From positions 1 through 17,161 of the forward strand of contig CAKPTK010000040.1 of the NCBI GenBank assembly GCA_934190685.1: DNA of 17,161 bases, read 5' to 3'. The stretch comes from an uncultured Prevotella sp. (GTDB taxonomy: Bacteria; Bacteroidota; Bacteroidia; Bacteroidales; Bacteroidaceae). The notes under the pieces were generated by a model. That model was not told where the DNA came from and did not search any database. It was given only the letters and a program-made list of their open reading frames with translations. The position numbers and the translations under genes were made by a program. Positions 15,304 through 17,161 of the stretch are shown here, one piece after another. Position 1 is the first letter of the stretch. Every line of letters starts with the position of its first letter.

Positions 15304-15331
15304 GTATTGTATTCGATTTGCACTAACTTTG
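15301..15331 (+). promoter_or_regulatory. Bacteroidetes promoter of fhs
   Basis: TTTG (15301-15304), a 19-bp spacer and TAACTTTG (15324-15331) match TTTG-N19-TAnnTTTG exactly. Transcription should begin near 15338, leaving a leader of about 20 nt before the fhs start codon. Confidence 0.8.
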
Positions 15332-15356
15332 CACTCAAATCACAAAAACATTAAGA

Positions 15357-17024
15357 ATGAAATCAGACATTGAAATCGCTCGCAGCATCCAACTTACCGA
15401 AATCAAAGATATTGCAAGCGCATGCGGTATTCCTGCCGACGAGATTGAAAACTATGGAAAATACATCGCCAAAGTGCCTATCAAGCTCATCGACGAGGAA
15501 AAGATAAAGAAAAACAATCTTATCCTTGTAACCGCCATCACACCTACCAAGGCCGGCATCGGCAAGACTACGGTCTCTGTCGGACTCGCCCTCGGACTCA
15601 ACCGTATCGGCAAACGCGCCATCTGCGCCCTGCGCGAACCTTCGCTCGGCCCTTGCTTCGGCATGAAGGGTGGAGCTGCGGGAGGCGGCTACGCACAGGT
15701 GTTGCCTATGGACAAGATTAACCTCCACTTCACCGGCGACTTCCACGCCATCACTTCCGCACACAACATGATTACGGCCCTGCTCGACAACTATATGTAT
15801 CAGAACCGCGACAACGGCTTCGCCCTCAAGGAGGTGTTGTGGAACCGTGTGCTTGACGTCAACGACCGCGGACTGCGCTACATCGTCACCGGACTGGGCG
15901 CCAAGAGCAACGGCATCACCCGCGAGTCGGCTTTCGACATCACACCGGCGTCCGAGATTATGGCCATCATGTGTCTCGCCACCAACGAGGAAGACTTGCG
16001 CCGCCGCATCGAAAACATCCTGCTCGGCTATACAATTGACAACAAGCCGTTCACCGTGAAAGACCTCGGGGTGGCAGGAGCCATCACCGTATTGCTGCGC
16101 GACGCCTTGTCGCCCAACCTCGTACAGACAACGGAGCACACCCCCGCCTTTGTCCACTGTGGACCATTCGCCAACATCGCCCATGGCTGCAACTCTATCC
16201 TCGCCACCAAGATGGCTATGACCTTCGGCGACTATACCATCACAGAGGCTGGCTTCGGTGCAGACCTCGGTGCGGAAAAGTTCTTCGACGTGAAATGCCG
16301 CAAGGCAGGCATCCAACCCAAGCTCACCGTCATCGTCGCCACCACCCAAGCACTCAAGCTCCATGGCGGTGTAGACGCTGACAAGATCAAGGAACCCAAC
16401 CACGAGGGGCTCATCGCCGGTCTCGACAACCTCGACAAGCACATCGCCAACATGCAGTCGTTCGGCCAGACGGTGGTCGTAGCATTCAACCGCTATGCCA
16501 GCGACACCGATGAGGAAATCGACATCGTGCGCCAGCATTGCAAAGATTTAGGCGTGGGCTTTGCCGTCAACAACGCTTTCTGCGAGGGCGGCAAGGGCGC
16601 CGAGGAATTGGCTCACCTGGTGGTAGACACCATCGAGAAGAAACCTTCCGCTCCATTGCATCTGGTCTATGAAGACGAGGACAGCGTGAAGGACAAAGTA
16701 CGCAAGGTCGCCGAGTGCATCTATGGTGCCAAGAGCGTCAGCTACAGTCCGGTGGCCAAGAAGAAACTCGAACTGATTGAGCGCCTGGGCTACAGCCGTT
16801 TCCCCGTGTGCATCGCCAAGACCCAATACTCTTTCTCAACTGATCCGAAACTCTACGGTGTGCCTACAGGTTTCGACGTGCACGTGCGCGACATCGTAAT
16901 CAATGCCGGCGCCGAGATGCTGGTGGTCGTGGCAGGCGACATCATGCGCATGCCGGGATTGCCCAAGTCGCCCCAGGCGCTGCGCATCGACATCGTGAAC
17001 GGAGAGATTGAAGGTCTCTCATAA
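15357..17024 (+). CDS. fhs: Formate-tetrahydrofolate ligase
   Basis: A 555-residue cytosolic enzyme that makes 10-formyl-tetrahydrofolate from formate, tetrahydrofolate and ATP, feeding one-carbon metabolism (purines, formyl-Met-tRNA, serine/glycine interconversion). Length matches the family. Seen: the P-loop [11 protein letters not shown] (62-72); [20 protein letters not shown] (94-113), the first family signature; [17 protein letters not shown] (121-137); a later block with [14 protein letters not shown]; and the conserved region [18 protein letters not shown] near the C-terminus, the second family signature. Start at 15357 follows directly from the promoter. It is a single-gene unit with its own promoter and terminator. 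In Bacteroidales the enzyme allows formate to be reused as a one-carbon source. Confidence 0.98.
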   Translation: MKSDIEIARSIQLTEIKDIASACGIPADEIENYGKYIAKVPIKLIDEEKIKKNNLILVTAITPTKAGIGKTTVSVGLALGLNRIGKRAICALREPSLGPCFGMKGGAAGGGYAQVLPMDKINLHFTGDFHAITSAHNMITALLDNYMYQNRDNGFALKEVLWNRVLDVNDRGLRYIVTGLGAKSNGITRESAFDITPASEIMAIMCLATNEEDLRRRIENILLGYTIDNKPFTVKDLGVAGAITVLLRDALSPNLVQTTEHTPAFVHCGPFANIAHGCNSILATKMAMTFGDYTITEAGFGADLGAEKFFDVKCRKAGIQPKLTVIVATTQALKLHGGVDADKIKEPNHEGLIAGLDNLDKHIANMQSFGQTVVVAFNRYASDTDEEIDIVRQHCKDLGVGFAVNNAFCEGGKGAEELAHLVVDTIEKKPSAPLHLVYEDEDSVKDKVRKVAECIYGAKSVSYSPVAKKKLELIERLGYSRFPVCIAKTQYSFSTDPKLYGVPTGFDVHVRDIVINAGAEMLVVVAGDIMRMPGLPKSPQALRIDIVNGEIEGLS

Positions 17025-17058
17025 ACCATAAGGTGACTCGCTCACCTATCCCCTTTCT

Positions 17059-17106
17059 GCCACCCGGGCATGAAGAATCTTTGTTTCATGCCCGGGTGGC
17101 GTTTTT
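17059..17106 (+). terminator. Rho-independent terminator of fhs
   Basis: A perfect 16-bp stem: GCCACCCGGGCATGAA (17059-17074) and TTCATGCCCGGGTGGC (17085-17100), loop of 10 nt, then GTTTTT. It begins 34 bp after the fhs stop. Confidence 0.95.
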
Positions 17107-17145
17107 AACCATTCAAACACTACACCATCTTTATTTATTACATCT

Positions 17146-17161
17146 ATGAAAAGAAACCGCA
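17146..17161 (+). CDS. Possible start of a further gene (cut by right edge)
   Basis: ATG at 17146 opens MKRNR, a basic N-terminus such as begins many signal peptides, after an AT-rich leader that follows the fhs terminator. Only five codons are visible, so neither coding status nor function can be established. Confidence 0.3.

Noticed and set aside
15363..16538. Minus-strand open frame of 391 codons
   Set aside because: Antisense shadow of fhs, caused by the codon bias of a GC-rich conserved gene.
1..17161. tRNA, rRNA, CRISPR arrays, insertion sequences, attachment sites
   Set aside because: No cloverleaf-like segments, regularly spaced repeats, transposase frames or terminal inverted repeats of the insertion-sequence kind were recognised by eye; a covariance-model scan would be decisive for small RNAs.

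Overview
The window looks like a piece of a Bacteroidales chromosome, most likely Prevotellaceae. Evidence for this: promoters of the Bacteroidetes form (TTTG, 19 bp, TAnnTTTG) stand in front of etfB and fhs; Shine-Dalgarno sequences are largely absent; there is a run of secreted polysaccharide-degrading enzymes; and the housekeeping proteins have a Bacteroidetes flavour. No rRNA, tRNA, CRISPR array or insertion sequence was seen.

Layout. Positions 1-838 (minus strand) are visibly more AT-rich and look accessory. They hold the start of an unrecognised membrane/coiled-coil protein that runs off the left edge, and a remnant of a YhcG/DUF1016 nuclease that has lost its N-terminal domain and its PD-(D/E)XK catalytic core. 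A DedA-family membrane protein follows on the plus strand (1063-1719) and meets the next genes at a strong bidirectional terminator.

Positions 1808-8338 (minus strand) are a carbohydrate cluster, transcribed in the order GH97, heparinase II/III-like protein, DUF2264 protein, GH105. All four start with a signal peptide or a hydrophobic leader. The combination suggests stepwise removal of uronic-acid-capped side chains from a plant glycan (arabinogalactan or rhamnogalacturonan type): a lyase makes unsaturated uronides, GH105 removes them, the DUF2264 enzyme may act on glucuronides, and GH97 removes an alpha-galactose- or beta-L-arabinopyranose-like sugar. No SusC/SusD pair or regulator lies in the window. 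The GH97 gene is broken by one extra base in a run of eight G/C. Two unusual non-coding stretches flank this gene: an 89-bp palindromic element with duplicated promoter-like ends upstream (8392-8480), and a dense set of nested inverted repeats in the leader of the heparinase-like gene (6194-6338).

The right half is conserved metabolism: clpB (minus), a divergent intergenic region carrying a putative stress operator and the etf promoter, the tight operon etfB-etfA-acyl-CoA dehydrogenase (6-bp gaps), then fhs (formate-tetrahydrofolate ligase) with its own promoter and a strong terminator. The start codon of a further gene lies at the right edge. EtfB carries features that resemble electron-bifurcating ETFs, which makes the physiological role of this operon worth a look.
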